64,000 nucleotides of DNA from Xenopus tropicalis (lineage: Eukaryota > Chordata > Amphibia > Anura > Pipidae). The notes beneath the pieces are model-generated. The model was not told where the DNA came from, did no database searches, and saw only the letters and a list, made by a program, of their open reading frames with translations. The stretch lies in contig NC_030683.2 in the NCBI RefSeq assembly GCF_000004195.4, positions 65,770,764 through 65,834,763 on the forward strand. Direction: 5' to 3'. Position numbers and translations under genes: made by a program. Shown here piece after piece: positions 53,961 through 63,777 of the stretch (position 1 is its first letter; each line of letters begins with the position of its first letter).

Positions 53961-55220
53961 TGTTTATTTGTCAGCAACTTTACCAATGATAGCATATGCA
54001 ATTGTGATTAGTTAGTTGATATTAATTACAGCTTTTATAAAATGTGACAATGGTGTCATAATGATGTAGTGATATTGCTAAAAATATGAATAAGTTAGTC
54101 ATTATATATTTTTGAACTGAAATCAAATTAAAGTAAATTAAGGAGAAAGACTAATGTACCAGGTACCAGGGCAAAGATCTCATTGGTGGGCCCCCACAGC
54201 TGCCCCAAAAAATTTGTAAAAGGGTTACCCAAAAGCAGGAAAACTCTAATATGATAAGGCAGGAGATAAAATAATATAGGAGTCGAAATAAAATAGTATG
54301 TGCTTAATGAAGTAGGAGCAAGATCCAGGGTGGTAAGCCAATAGATAATTGAAAACACACATCTTTTTTTAAAAACATATCACTTTATTCTAATAGGAAG
54401 TTAAAGTGAATAGAAGAAATTCTGCTAGATCTTGAAACAACAAAGCCATATAAAACTACACTAAATATATATATAAAACAAAAACTAAAGAATATTGAAT
54501 AAGATCCATTTTAACATTTCAACAGAACTTTTGTAATAGCTAATAGTAACATTCATAAATATATATCCCATGCATACACAAGCAGGTCCAGCATCCCACG
54601 GCAACAAATTAGACTCCTGCTTTCATTGTGACAGCTTTACTATATCTGTGCTGGTGGCAGTTGGTTACTGGATTATGCTATTTTACAACCTTAAAACACT
54701 TTTCAGAAGAATATCAGTAAGTAAATACTAAGTAAATATAGGAAAATAATTTAAATAATCCAGTTGTCCATTTCTGACCTGTATGTATGAAAATATAGAT
54801 TTTTGTACCATATCCAGCATATGGAAATTGAACAAGGCTTTCTATAATAACTAATGTTTAGGCCTTTGGGATGTTATTGGAAAAGAAAGTAAGACATCAT
54901 AATATCTTCTAAATCTGTTTCTGACAGTGTACAAAGGGGAGAGCCAAGGCTGAGGGTTGATGGAAGGTATAAGCACTGAACTTTGTCTCTCACATTGTCA
55001 TCTGGATTTATACGTCTAAATTAATTTGCATATGAGATCATCTGAATTATGTTGGATTTATTAAATGTTGACCTTGGCACAGATGCAATGATCAAAGTGC
55101 ATGTGCTTGCTTGTAACAGAAATGACTCTTTACAATAATAACAATATATATTAGGCTCACATTTTGATAAATCTGCCCTTAAAAGTTGTCTTTTTTTCCC
55201 TCTTCCACTTGTATTAACAT
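53961..55220. other. intergenic / downstream of nppb, little recognised
   Basis: A short piece of the CACATTTTGATAAATCTGCC MITE family lies near 55157-55180. Otherwise no element is seen. Confidence 0.35.
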
Positions 55221-55240
55221 CTCAAGCAATTAACTATCAG

Positions 55241-55448
55241 TTTAATGAAATGAATAACACAAGCCAATATAAAGTGTCAGCTGTCATTTTTAATATGAAT
55301 TATGAAGTGCTACCAAATGTTGTTATAAAATATCAAATAAATAGTCATAAATAAATAAATAAGAACAAAGACTTAAATAGAACACAAATGTCTATGCAAA
55401 GTTTATAGGGCATAAAGAAACAGAAGAGAATCTGAAATCCTTCCTGGA
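55241..55448 (-). other. nppb: nppb 3'UTR with AU-rich element
   Basis: On the minus strand, overlapping TATTTAT units lie at 55335-55363. AUUUA repeats in the 3'UTR are a known feature of BNP mRNA and confer fast turnover. ATTAAA at 55241-55246 may be the polyadenylation signal. Confidence 0.65.
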
Positions 55449-55465
55449 TCAATATCTCCTGGACC
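55449..55465 (-). CDS. nppb: nppb coding exon 3 (GSRRY + stop)
   Basis: Acceptor CTGTTTTCAG, then GGTCCAGGAGATATTGA. With the split G from exon 2 it reads G S R R Y stop. A short tail exon is the norm for BNP genes and GSR matches bird BNP tails, which decided this junction. Confidence 0.88.
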
Positions 55466-56826
55466 CTGAAAACAGAATAATAAATACTGGTTAACAACTA
55501 TTCCACATGTGTATAATCTACAGAGGTCAGCCCTCAGTTGAGAATATTTGCTGGTAATAAACTGGTCTACAATAATGAAATCTTTATGTCACAGGAGCAG
55601 TATGCCTTGTGCATCACACTACTTATATATATAATTAGCAGAGCCAATGTAAAGCACTTTCTACTATCTGAGTGGGGTTTCTAAGAATACAATGGGATCT
55701 AAAGGCTATTTTTCTCAGGCAACTAACATATATCCATTGCTTGTGTATTCAAGCTATAAGATTATTTACTCCTAAGTGACCAGTTATGGAACTGCTCCCA
55801 GAAAATGATGCCCTCTAAGCAAAATCGTATTTATCAGATGCTGCCTACCTTTAATTACAATAATTCCCATGAATACATTGCACAAGGCAATAGGTTTACC
55901 ATTTAATAGAAGTGTTACAGTATCACAGAACCTTAGTCAGTAGCACGGAGACAGAGTCGGGTGAGTCGCAGAGGTGCCGCAGTACTTGTTACGTGTTAAC
56001 GCTTTCCGTCCCACGGCACATGAGCCCGTCCCATCTCTAGAACATCGCACAAAATTCTCGTGCACTTACCATTACAGCCCATTCCACTCAGGGAATCGAT
56101 TCTGTCTATTCGTCTTCCAAAGCAGCCGGAGCCCCTCATCATTTTGGGGTTTCGCAGCGACCTTAACCCTTTGAGGAATGAGTCCTTAAGCGGCAGCTGG
56201 GGCTCTGGGAACGACTGGGAGGCAATCTCTTCTTGGTCTATTACAGCCAGCCGAGCAGCATCGGCATCCTCTGAACTAGGATTTGTAGCATCTGCGTCCA
56301 AAGCTTCCATAACAGCCAGTTTCTCTTCCAGCCTCTCCAGTACCCCCTGTAGCAGAACATGAAGGCAGCATATAAGTCTGGCACACAGTTACATTAACCC
56401 CAGGCTGCGCTTTCCTGCCCACACTGCTACTTTGCCAGGAATGTTACTTCTAGACGTGTTATGCAGCAACTGTAAATTAATAATACTACAGCTTTTATTA
56501 ACTGCAGTCTGAGAAGGCGCAATTTATATGCCTAGCAAATCATTTCTGCATTGGGCACCTTTACGTGTCTTCTGCCCTTCTAAAGCCTTGTAATCTATCC
56601 CCTACACTTTATAATTCTGTATACTAGTACACTCCATACCCTGTTACCCATGTCAAGCTACAAGGAAAGGAAATCACAATTATATAGGACACGTGAAAAA
56701 ACTCACCTTTAAGGTGTCCAGGTCTCTGTCTTTGTCCAAGTCCATAACTGGGTGGGCTGCACAGCTCTGGAACTGTAAGGAGACAAATAGCAGGGAGCCA
56801 CAGAACAAAAAGACTTTCCACTCCAT
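55449..56826 (-). CDS. nppb: nppb, B-type natriuretic peptide precursor
   Basis: Three coding exons (56826-56707, 56346-56070, 55465-55449) join in phase into 137 codons plus TGA. It begins with a signal peptide (MEWKVFLFCGSLLFVSLQFQ, then SCAAHP), has an acidic pro-region, and ends MMRGSGCFGRRIDRIDSLSG then MGCNGSRRY. The ring CFGRRIDRIDSLSGMGC has 17 residues, and a furin-type RSLR/NPKM site precedes it. MMR-SGCFGRR and the NGSR tail resemble bird/amphibian BNP rather than ANP. Known role: heart-ventricle hormone acting on natriuretic receptors through cGMP. It lies next to nppa in the same orientation, as in other tetrapods. The Asp in the ring (DRIDSLSG, where mammals have DRISSSSG) is a local variant. 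Confidence 0.95.
56070..56346 (-). CDS. nppb: nppb coding exon 2 (pro-region and hormone ring)
   Basis: Acceptor TGCTACAG, donor AATG/GTAAGT (phase 1). It reads GVLERLEEKLAVMEALDADA, an acidic stretch, KGLRSLRNPKMMRGSGCFG and RRIDRIDSLSGMGCN. The opening VLERLEEKL parallels ILERLE of nppa exon 2. Confidence 0.96.
56707..56826 (-). CDS. nppb: nppb coding exon 1 (signal peptide)
   Basis: ATG is chosen because it begins a strong signal peptide 185 bp downstream of the TATA box. Reads MEWKVFLFCGSLLFVSLQFQ then SCAAHPVMDLDKDRDLDTLK. Probable cleavage near SCAA/HP. Donor AAG/GTGAGT, phase 0. Confidence 0.94.
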
Positions 56827-57010
56827 TGCAACTGATGCCAGCTTTGTAGCTCTTACACCTTCTCTGCAGTCCAGTTACTGTCCTCTGCTTCTGCTTCTCT
56901 TCCTCTCTTGTTTCTGTGCCCTCTCTCTGCCTCTCAAACTCTTCCCTTTCTGTGTGTGTGTCTCTATTTGCCCCTTTCTTGCTTTCACTCCCAAACCAGC
57001 CTGGCTGCAC

Positions 57011-57056
57011 TTTTATACCATAGTGGTGTACTCAGAGGTTATCTGAAAACTTATCT
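57011..57056 (-). promoter_or_regulatory. nppb: nppb TATA box and twin GATA sites
   Basis: TATAAAA on the minus strand (57011-57017), with AGATAAC (57038-57044) and AGATAAG (57050-57056) just upstream, 12 bp apart. Paired proximal GATA sites are a known hallmark of BNP promoters (GATA4). Predicted start near 56985, giving a ~160-nt GA-rich 5'UTR. Confidence 0.8.
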
Positions 57057-57059
57057 GGA

Positions 57060-57889
57060 CACATTCTAGCACCAGCATTACTCTGGCTAGAAACATCCAG
57101 TTTGCCAGTCGAAGATTCCGTTTTTAGTTGTCACTAAAAGGAATGTGCCACCCTGTGTCCCTGTGATGTTGCACTTCAGATTACCCCCACCCCCAGTGGC
57201 ATACTTAGAACTTTTGTTGTGAGAGATCTGTATGTAAGCACCGGATACTAATTGTTAGAATTCACCCAGATGAGGGCATTGCAGTTATCCTGTACCTTGT
57301 ATAGTTCCAGGATTTTTATAGGACAGGTTGGTGCAGTTTGAGCCTTTCAAAGGAAGTGAGTAATACATTATAAATCCCTGTCTAGTTTGAAAAATTAATT
57401 TCAAGTAGCTTAATCTTCCTTGTTATTTACGAAACTTCACCTCCACCCTTTTCCTACAGGATTGAATTGCATCAATCTTTGATTTTTTGTCCAAAAAATT
57501 AGTCAATATATTTTTTATGCAAATAATACATGTATCCGTGAGTGAGAGCATATTCTTGCATTACAAATGGTTAATGCACATTTTTTGTACATAAAGCCTT
57601 AAGGTATATTTCATAAGAAAGTATCTTCCTGCTGCTGACTGGCATTGCTTGCTTCAGCTAAGTTTATTATCCATAACAACACCCAAGTGTTTGTCCATCA
57701 AGGATTTACCAAACTTCAGTAAGACCAGTTGATAAAAAGTAGACTCACCACAAAAACTGGTGGGTCCATGTATGCACACCCCAGATCTTCAGCTTAATGT
57801 GTAATCATCAGACTTTCAGAAAAGCAACAGGCTGATACCTACTGGACCACAGCTGAGAACTTACTGAATTAAACGTTCTTAAGGCATTT
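57060..57889. other. upstream of nppb, nothing recognised
   Basis: No gene or element ends seen. Confidence 0.35.
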
Positions 57890-57961
57890 AAAATGGGCTA
57901 TTTGTTATGCCTTTTAAGGATGTAAATACATCCTTAAAAGGCATAACAAATAGCCCATTTT
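57890..57961. repeat. perfect 72-bp palindrome
   Basis: Two 35-bp arms, AAAATGGGCTATTTGTTATG... and its exact complement, surround a 2-bp AA spacer. No mismatches. No element family recognised. Confidence 0.95.
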
Positions 57962-58037
57962 TGTACCTTGTAAGAATTTAAATTCTTTATAATAAATATT
58001 GGCATTTAGCATTAGGTTCTCAACTGTGACCCAGTTA

Positions 58038-58240
58038 GGGCGAAGACACATGGAGCTACTAGTAGCTACTAGTGGCTACTAAACGCCAGAAAATACCCTG
58101 CCATAGACAATACTGAGAATTGCCTCTGCTAAGACACACGTAGAGACAATTATCAGTAAATGATCAGTAAATGATCAGCATTGTCTCTTTTAGTAGCCAG
58201 GACAAGTAGCTGCTTCTAGTAGCTCTGTGTGTCTTCACCC
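58038..58240. mobile_element. MITE, AGGGCGAAGACACATGGAGC family, copy 2
   Basis: GGGCGAAGACACATGGAGCT faces AGCTCTGTGTGTCTTCACCC. Interior palindromic around GTAGCTACTAGTAGC. Matches 9087-9248. Confidence 0.75.
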
Positions 58241-58271
58241 TGAGTGTCAGCCTGTTTTGCTGAAATTGTAG

Positions 58272-58603
58272 TACAGGTATCGGACCCCTTATCCGGAAAC
58301 CCGTTATCCAGAAAGCTCCGAATTACGGAAAGGCTGTCTCCCATAGACTCCATTTTAATCAAATAATTCAGAATTTTAAAACTGATTTCCTTTTTCTATG
58401 TAGAAATAAAACAGTACCTTGTAATTGATCCCAACTAAGCTATAAATAATCCTTATTGGATGCAAAACAATCCTATTAGGTTTAATTAATGTTTTATTGA
58501 TTTTTTAGTGGACTTAAGGTATTAAGATCCAAATTACGGAAAGACCCCTTATCCGGAATACCCTTGGTCCCGAGCATTCTGGATAATGGGTCCTATACCT
58601 GTA
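58272..58603 (+). repeat. TACAGGTATSGGACC repeat, copy (+)
   Basis: TACAGGTATCGGACCCCTTA to GGTCCTATACCTGTA, with inverted ends. Contains CCGAATTACGGAAAGGCTGT and CCATAGACTCCATTTTAATC, a very common frog repeat. Relatives: 60398, 34361 and 21419. Confidence 0.75.
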
Positions 58604-58843
58604 CCTTACTCTGATTAAGTCTGATAAGCAACTTATAATGTAATCACCAATCCAGTTTATTATATAAATAGACCACACTGGGTGTTTACCACCCTGCTTA
58701 GACTAAAGAGCCAGCTAGAAAGAATTTAGTGCTTTGTCTAAATTGTTAAAACAACATTTAATAAATATAATTTAAAACATATATATTAATAAATATATTC
58801 CAATAAATAGATTACCCGTTTCATTAAATCAGTCTTGGTACTA

Positions 58844-59208
58844 CAGCTGATTTATCCACAATCAGTTTGTACTTGTAAGCTTTTACCATTTGCTCAGTAT
58901 GCACTAATTGACAAGTTTTAACCGTTCCGTGCCACTAATAGGCTAATCATCAGATAGAGTCAGTATAAGTTAGGGGGGGGTTTAGCTGTACTGAAAGCCA
59001 GCCCTGCATAGTAAAACAATTAGTCTCTTAGAGGGTTACGTGCTCAATCATTTGCTAGTGTTAAGGGGAGGGGGGGACTAACTTATACTGACTCTATCTG
59101 ATGATTAGCCTATTAGTGGCACGGAACGGTTAAAACTTCTCAATTAGTGCATACTGAGCAAATGGTAAAAGCTTACAAGTACAAACTGATTGTGGATAAA
59201 TCAGCTGA
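58844..59208. mobile_element. 130-bp-arm inverted repeat element
   Basis: CAGCTGATTTATCCACAATC at the left and its complement at the right. Arms 58844-58975 and 59075-59208 pair almost fully around a ~100-bp spacer holding a G-rich run. Unassigned foldback element. Confidence 0.8.
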
Positions 59209-59577
59209 AGGACAAGGAAAGGCAAAGCTACTTGGATTTGCCAAAATGTTAGGCACCCCCAAGTGACTTTAATCGCTGGGCTGGTGCCCCTGTTAGGAGA
59301 AAACAGCACCAGGCCGGGGTACCTGTAGCAATGTGCTTCCTCCTTCCTGCTTCGTTTAGCTGCGACTATGCTTCTCTGTTAAAGTTCTCTGTTAAAGTTC
59401 GGCTTTTCACTCTACTGCGCATGCACACGCTCGCGAACCAGGAAGGAGGAAGCGCTGCAGCTACCCCGGGCTGGTGCTGTTCTCTCCTAACAGGGGCACC
59501 AGCCCGGGATAAAAGGTCACTTGGGGGTGCCTAACATTTTGGCACCCCAAGTGACTTTGCTTTTCCATGTCCTTTAA
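59209..59577. mobile_element. GC-rich palindromic MITE, copy 2 of the 46679 family
   Basis: AAGGACAAGGAAAGGCAAAG faces CTTTGCTTTTCCATGTCCTTTAA. It shares CCCGGGCTGGTGCTGTTCTC and CACTCTACTGCGCATGC with copy 1. TTAA at the right edge only. Confidence 0.75.
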
Positions 59578-59616
59578 TGCCCGTTTTATTCACACACAAC
59601 ACTAAGATCACATGTA

Positions 59617-60177
59617 AGGGCTGTGGCCAGGGCCGGATTTAACTTCTCGGCGCCCCGAGGCCGCCCCCACCCCCACCCCCCCACGAGTGCGCATGCGCAA
59701 TCGCGCGGCGCCCTCTCCCCCTGAGTGCGCATGCGCGATTGCACATTTAAACTCCCATACGGAGCAGTGGGGAGAGGTCCCGACTGCTCCGTATGGGAGC
59801 CAAATTTAAAAATTCTGTTGCGGCGGGGCGGCATGCCGCCCTAAACTTGTGCCGCCCTAGGCCCGGGCCTTTGTGGCCTTTCCACAAATCCGGGCCTGGC
59901 TGTGGCAGATAGGGAGACTGGTCGCCCGCAACAAATCTCCCTTGTTGCGGGCCACTAGTCTCCCCAAAATACCATCCCAACAGCGTGTATGTAAGGGATG
60001 GCATACGTGGCGCCGCGATGAAATCCCGGAAGTTGTCTTGAGAGGAAACTTCCGCAATTCCGGGGAAATCGCAGCGACGCGTATGCCATCCTGCCGGTGA
60101 TTTACATACTCACCGGCGGGATGGTATTTCGGGAGACTAGCCGCCCACGACAAGTCTCCCCGTCTGCTACAGCCCTT
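59617..60177. mobile_element. Harbinger-like MITE interrupted by a hAT MITE
   Basis: GGGCTGTGGC at the left and GCTACAGCCC at the right. The interior GCATACGTGGCGCCGCGATG and GGGAGACTAGCCGCCCACG match 33395-33679. Split by the insertion at 59628-59898. Confidence 0.8.
59628..59898. mobile_element. hAT-type MITE nested in a Harbinger-like MITE
   Basis: CAGGGCCGGATTT and AAATCCGGGCCTG are inverted ends. GCTGTGGC is duplicated exactly at 59620-59627 and 59899-59906. Very GC-rich interior with CATGCGC palindromes. The 8-bp duplication identifies hAT-type insertion. Confidence 0.88.
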
Positions 60178-60397
60178 ACACTCACTTTACAGCTCCCACC
60201 CTCGCTTTGCAAAATTTTAACTAATTAACCATTCCCTCTTAATTGGGGATTAAAAAGCTATTATTTCCCAGATATAGAATATCACCCAATGGCAAAAAGA
60301 GCAGATGTAAGTGCAATGTGTATGACATCTTAATAGGCACAATTATGTACCTATTTTAGTGTTTAGCATTCTGCCTTCTATGTTTTTAAATGCAGGT
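60178..60397. other. short unassigned interval
   Basis: Nothing recognised. Confidence 0.3.
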
Positions 60398-60731
60398 ACA
60401 GGTATGGGACCTGTTATCCAGAATGCTCGGGACGTGGAGTTTTCCGGATAAGGGATCTTTCTGTAATTTGGATCTCCATTACTTAAGTCTGCTAAAAATC
60501 ATTAAACTATCGAATAAACCCAATAGGCTTGTTTTGCTTCCGATAAGAATTAATTATATCTTAGGATCAAGTTCAAGCTTCTGCTTTATAATTACAGAGA
60601 AAGGAAATCATTTTTAAAAAGTAGAAAAATTTTAATAATAAATTTGCTTATATTGGAGTCTATGGGAGATGGCCTTCCCGTAATTCTGAACTTTATGGAT
60701 AATGGGTTTCCAGATAAGGGGTCCCATACAT
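60398..60731 (-). repeat. TACAGGTATGGGACC repeat, opposite-oriented copy
   Basis: TACAGGTATGGGACCTGTTA to GGGGTCCCATACATA. The interior is the reverse of 58272-58603 (GGAGTCTATGGGAGATGGCC). Confidence 0.75.
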
Positions 60732-61421
60732 AAACATTATGCTAAAAGTTACATTGCATTTAGGAGAGATTTACTCAGCAACTGAAAGGCATTTGAATTA
60801 TTCTATAGCTCAGCCAGTGATAGTGTAATAAAAGATATGAGTCTTATAAAGATTCAACTGTGAGTAACCAAATAATGGCCATATGCAAGTGCTAGTAGAT
60901 GCCAATTATGCATCCCATGGACCAAAGTCCTAGCATGTAGTTTTAAATGGCACATATTTATAGATAATTCACCCACTATTAAAAAAATATAAAGACAAAA
61001 CATTGTATAAGTCACAAGGAGTTTCATGACCATATAAAACCATGAAGCCAAAGGACAAGTGCTTTTACACAGCTCATGGGAATCCATGGGATTTATATAA
61101 TACAAGTTTCAAGAGTTATGTGGCAGAAATTACATCAAACATCCATTATAAAAACATCATTTACAGGGTATTCATGGCTCTTGTGTATTATAAAATTATA
61201 ATAAATATATATTTATCAACAATGGAATTTGCATTCACTGTTTAGGTAAACACTGATTGGTTTCTGTGGGTTACTGTCTGGGTGCAAATTTGTCCAGCAC
61301 TAATAAATAAGCACTTTGCTTTTGGGTGGTATGGAGAGGCATAAAAATGTTCTGCGTGGCTATATCCGACACATGGACCTCCAAATAGATAGTCCAGTTC
61401 TAGACTGTTGTCTGCCCTTTG
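60732..61421. other. intergenic, nothing recognised
   Basis: AT-rich without recognisable elements. Confidence 0.35.
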
Positions 61422-61638
61422 TACAGTGGCTTACAAAAGTATTCGGCCCCCTTGAACTTTTCCACATTTTGTCACATTACAGCCACAAACATGAATCAAT
61501 TTTATTGGAATTCCACATGAAAGACAAATACAAAGTGGTACACGTGATAAGTGGAACGAAAATCATACATAATTCCAAACATTTTTTACAAATAAATAAC
61601 TGCAAAGTGGGGTGTGCATAATTATTCAGCCCCCAGAG

Positions 61639-62649
61639 TCAATACTTTTTAGAACCACCTTTTGCTGCAATTACAGCTGCCAGGCTTTTAGGATATGTCT
61701 CTACCAGCTTTGCACATCTAGAGACTGAAATCCTTGCCCATTCTTCTTTGCAAAACAGCTCCAGCTCAGTCAGATTAGATGGACAGCGTTTGGGAACAGC
61801 AGTTTTCAGATCTTGCCACAGATTCTCAATTGGATTTAGATCTGGACTTTGACTGGGCCATTCTAACACATGGATATGTTTTGTTTTAAACCATTCCATT
61901 GTTGCCCTGGCTTTATGTTTAGGGTCATTGTCCTGCTGGAAGGTGAACCTCCGCCCCAGTCTCAAGTCTTTTGCAGACTCCAAGAGGTTTTCTTCCAAGA
62001 TTGCCCTGTATTTGGCTCCATCCATCTTCCCATCAACTCTGAGCAGCTTCCCTGTCCCTGCTGAAGAGAAGCACCCCCAGAGCATGATGCTGCCACCACC
62101 ATATTTGACAGTGGGGATGGTGTGTTCAGAGTGATGTGCAGTGTTAGTTTTCCGCCACACATAGCGTTTTGCATTTTGGCCAAAAAGTTCCATTTTGGTC
62201 TCATCTGACCAGAGCACCTTCTTCCACATGTTTGCTGTGTCCCCCACATGGCTTGTGGCAAACTGCAAACGGGACTTTTAATGGTTTTCTGTTAACAATG
62301 GCTTTCTTCTTGCCACTCTTCCATAAAGGCCAACTTTGTGCAGTGCACGACTAATAGTTGTCCTATGGACAGATTCCCCCACCTGAGCTGTAGATCTCTG
62401 CAGCTCCCCTAGAGTCACCATGGGCCTCTTGGCTGCATTTCTGATCAGCGCTCTCCTTGTTCGGCCTGTGAGTTTAGGTGGACGGCCTTGTCTTGGTAGG
62501 TTTACAGTTGTGCCATACTCCTTCCATTTCTGAATGATCGCTTGAACAGTGCTCCGTGGGATGTTCAAGGCTTTGGAAATCTTTTTGAAGCCTAAGCCTG
62601 CTTTAAATTTCTCAATAACTTTATCCCTGACCTGTTCTTTGGACTTCAT
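61639..62649 (-). pseudogene. Tc1-like transposase, one in-frame stop
   Basis: A single frame of 337 codons including both stops, the usual Tc1 length. It is broken only by TAA at 62278-62280. N-terminal half: helix-turn-helix (KISKALNIPRSTVQAIIQKW), a GRPPKL linker and a second helix set ending KVGLYGRVARRKPLLTENH. C-terminal half: catalytic DDE, with Asp in LWSDETK, Asp in FQQDNDPKH and Glu in SPDLNPIENLW; the last two are 34 residues apart (DD34E). A GGGSIMLWGCFS glycine box is present. Tc1 transposases cut and paste at TA. The stop separates DNA-binding and catalytic halves, so this copy should be inactive unless read through. Confidence 0.92.
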
Positions 62650-62706
62650 GGTGTTGTTGCTCCCAATATTCTCTTAGACAACCTCTGAGGCCGTCACAGA
62701 GCAGCT

Positions 62707-62826
62707 GTATTTGTACTGACATTAGATTACACACAGGTGCACTCTATTTAGTCATTAGCACTCATCAGGCAATGTCTATGGGCAACTGACTGCACTCAGA
62801 CCAAAGGGGGCTGAATAATTACGCAC
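62707..62826. repeat. duplicated Tc1 internal segment, first copy
   Basis: Begins GTATTTGTACTGACATTAGA and ends at TTACGCACA. Identical or nearly so to 63187-63306. Confidence 0.95.
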
Positions 62827-63186
62827 ATTTTCAAGCAGTATTTTTATTGTTGATTTTATTGGCGATAACACATTTTCAAGCGGTATTTTCTGCCGCATGC
62901 GATATATTTCGCATGTGATATTACTGTGCGATATTCTGCATAAGCATCACGTACCACATGACTTCCACCATTTTGTGCAGTTCCGCAGAGATGCTTGAGA
63001 TGGAGAGCTCAGAAGGTGTAGATGCACAATTAGCGCCTGTGGAGCGACCAAATAAACAGCAATATTGGACATAATAGTGGTGGTAATAAACAAGTGAATA
63101 ACACGAAGGACGCATGAGTGCTCACAGATGCCAAAAACCAAAACCAAAGGTCACAATACACAAAACACACAATTGAAAACAGAAAG
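62827..63186 (+). repeat. foreign repeat unit F inside the Tc1 element
   Basis: CACATTTTCAAGCAGTATTT onward matches 63778-64000 with few changes (GATATATTTCRCATGTGATA; GCACAATTAGCGCCTGT). It includes a short frame starting MLEMESSEGVDAQLAPVERP and stopping after 27 codons (62991-63074). Confidence 0.85.
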
Positions 63187-63306
63187 GTATTTGTACTGAC
63201 ATTAGATTACACACAGGTGCACTCTATTTAGTCATTAGCACTCATCAGGCAATGTCTATGGGCAACTGACTGCACTCAGACCAAAGGGGGCTGAATAATT
63301 ACGCAC
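63187..63306. repeat. duplicated Tc1 internal segment, second copy
   Basis: Second copy of the 120-bp segment, here continuing into the true right terminal repeat. Confidence 0.95.
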
Positions 63307-63500
63307 ACCCCACTTTGCAGTTATTTATTTGTAAAAAATGTTTGGAATCATGTATGATTTTCGTTCCACTTCTCACGTGTACACCACTTTGTATTGGTCT
63401 TTCACGTGGAATTCCAATAAAATTGATTCATGTTTGTGGCTGTAATGTGACAAAATGTGGAAAAGTTCAAGTGGGCCGAATACTTTTGCAAGCCACTGTA

Positions 63501-63777
63501 TATGGGTAACTGGGGAAAATATTCCCTATTTGTAGTGGGCAGTACACTTTTCCTTTTCAAAAGTAACAGGCAGCAACTTTGCATCTTTTCTTGTCTGTCA
63601 GAACAATAACTGCTCACACAATATTGTTACCAGCTAACAGCCAATAGTGGGGTTTCCTCCCACACCACAGGTAATGCGTTAACATTTTTTATCACTTCTT
63701 ATTTTTTACGACTTAGCGTTCGATTCACTAAAAGGACATGCATGATAATTAAGAAGCGATTTTATCGACGATAACAC
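63501..63777. other. right flank of the Tc1 insertion, start of repeat F
   Basis: From about 63712 (TTAGCGTTCGATTCACTAA) the sequence looks like the terminal part of a MITE/Harbinger-type element leading into repeat F. Before that, nothing recognised. Confidence 0.35.

Larger units (their letters stand above)
61424..63498 (-). mobile_element. Tc1-like transposon, near intact but rearranged
   Basis: CAGTGGCTTACAAAAGTATT at the left and its inverse at the right, with TA on both outer sides. Terminal repeats of ~210 bp are about 95% alike, indicating recent activity. The transposase frame is on the minus strand with one stop. Between transposase and right terminal repeat, a 480-bp stretch contains foreign repeat DNA (62827-63186) followed by a second copy of 62707-62826. 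Confidence 0.92.

Noticed and set aside
55996..56069. Continuation of the nppb exon 2 frame past GCN (GKCTRILCDV...)
   Set aside because: AATG/GTAAGT is a near-consensus donor, and the exon at 55465 gives the family-typical GSRRY tail.
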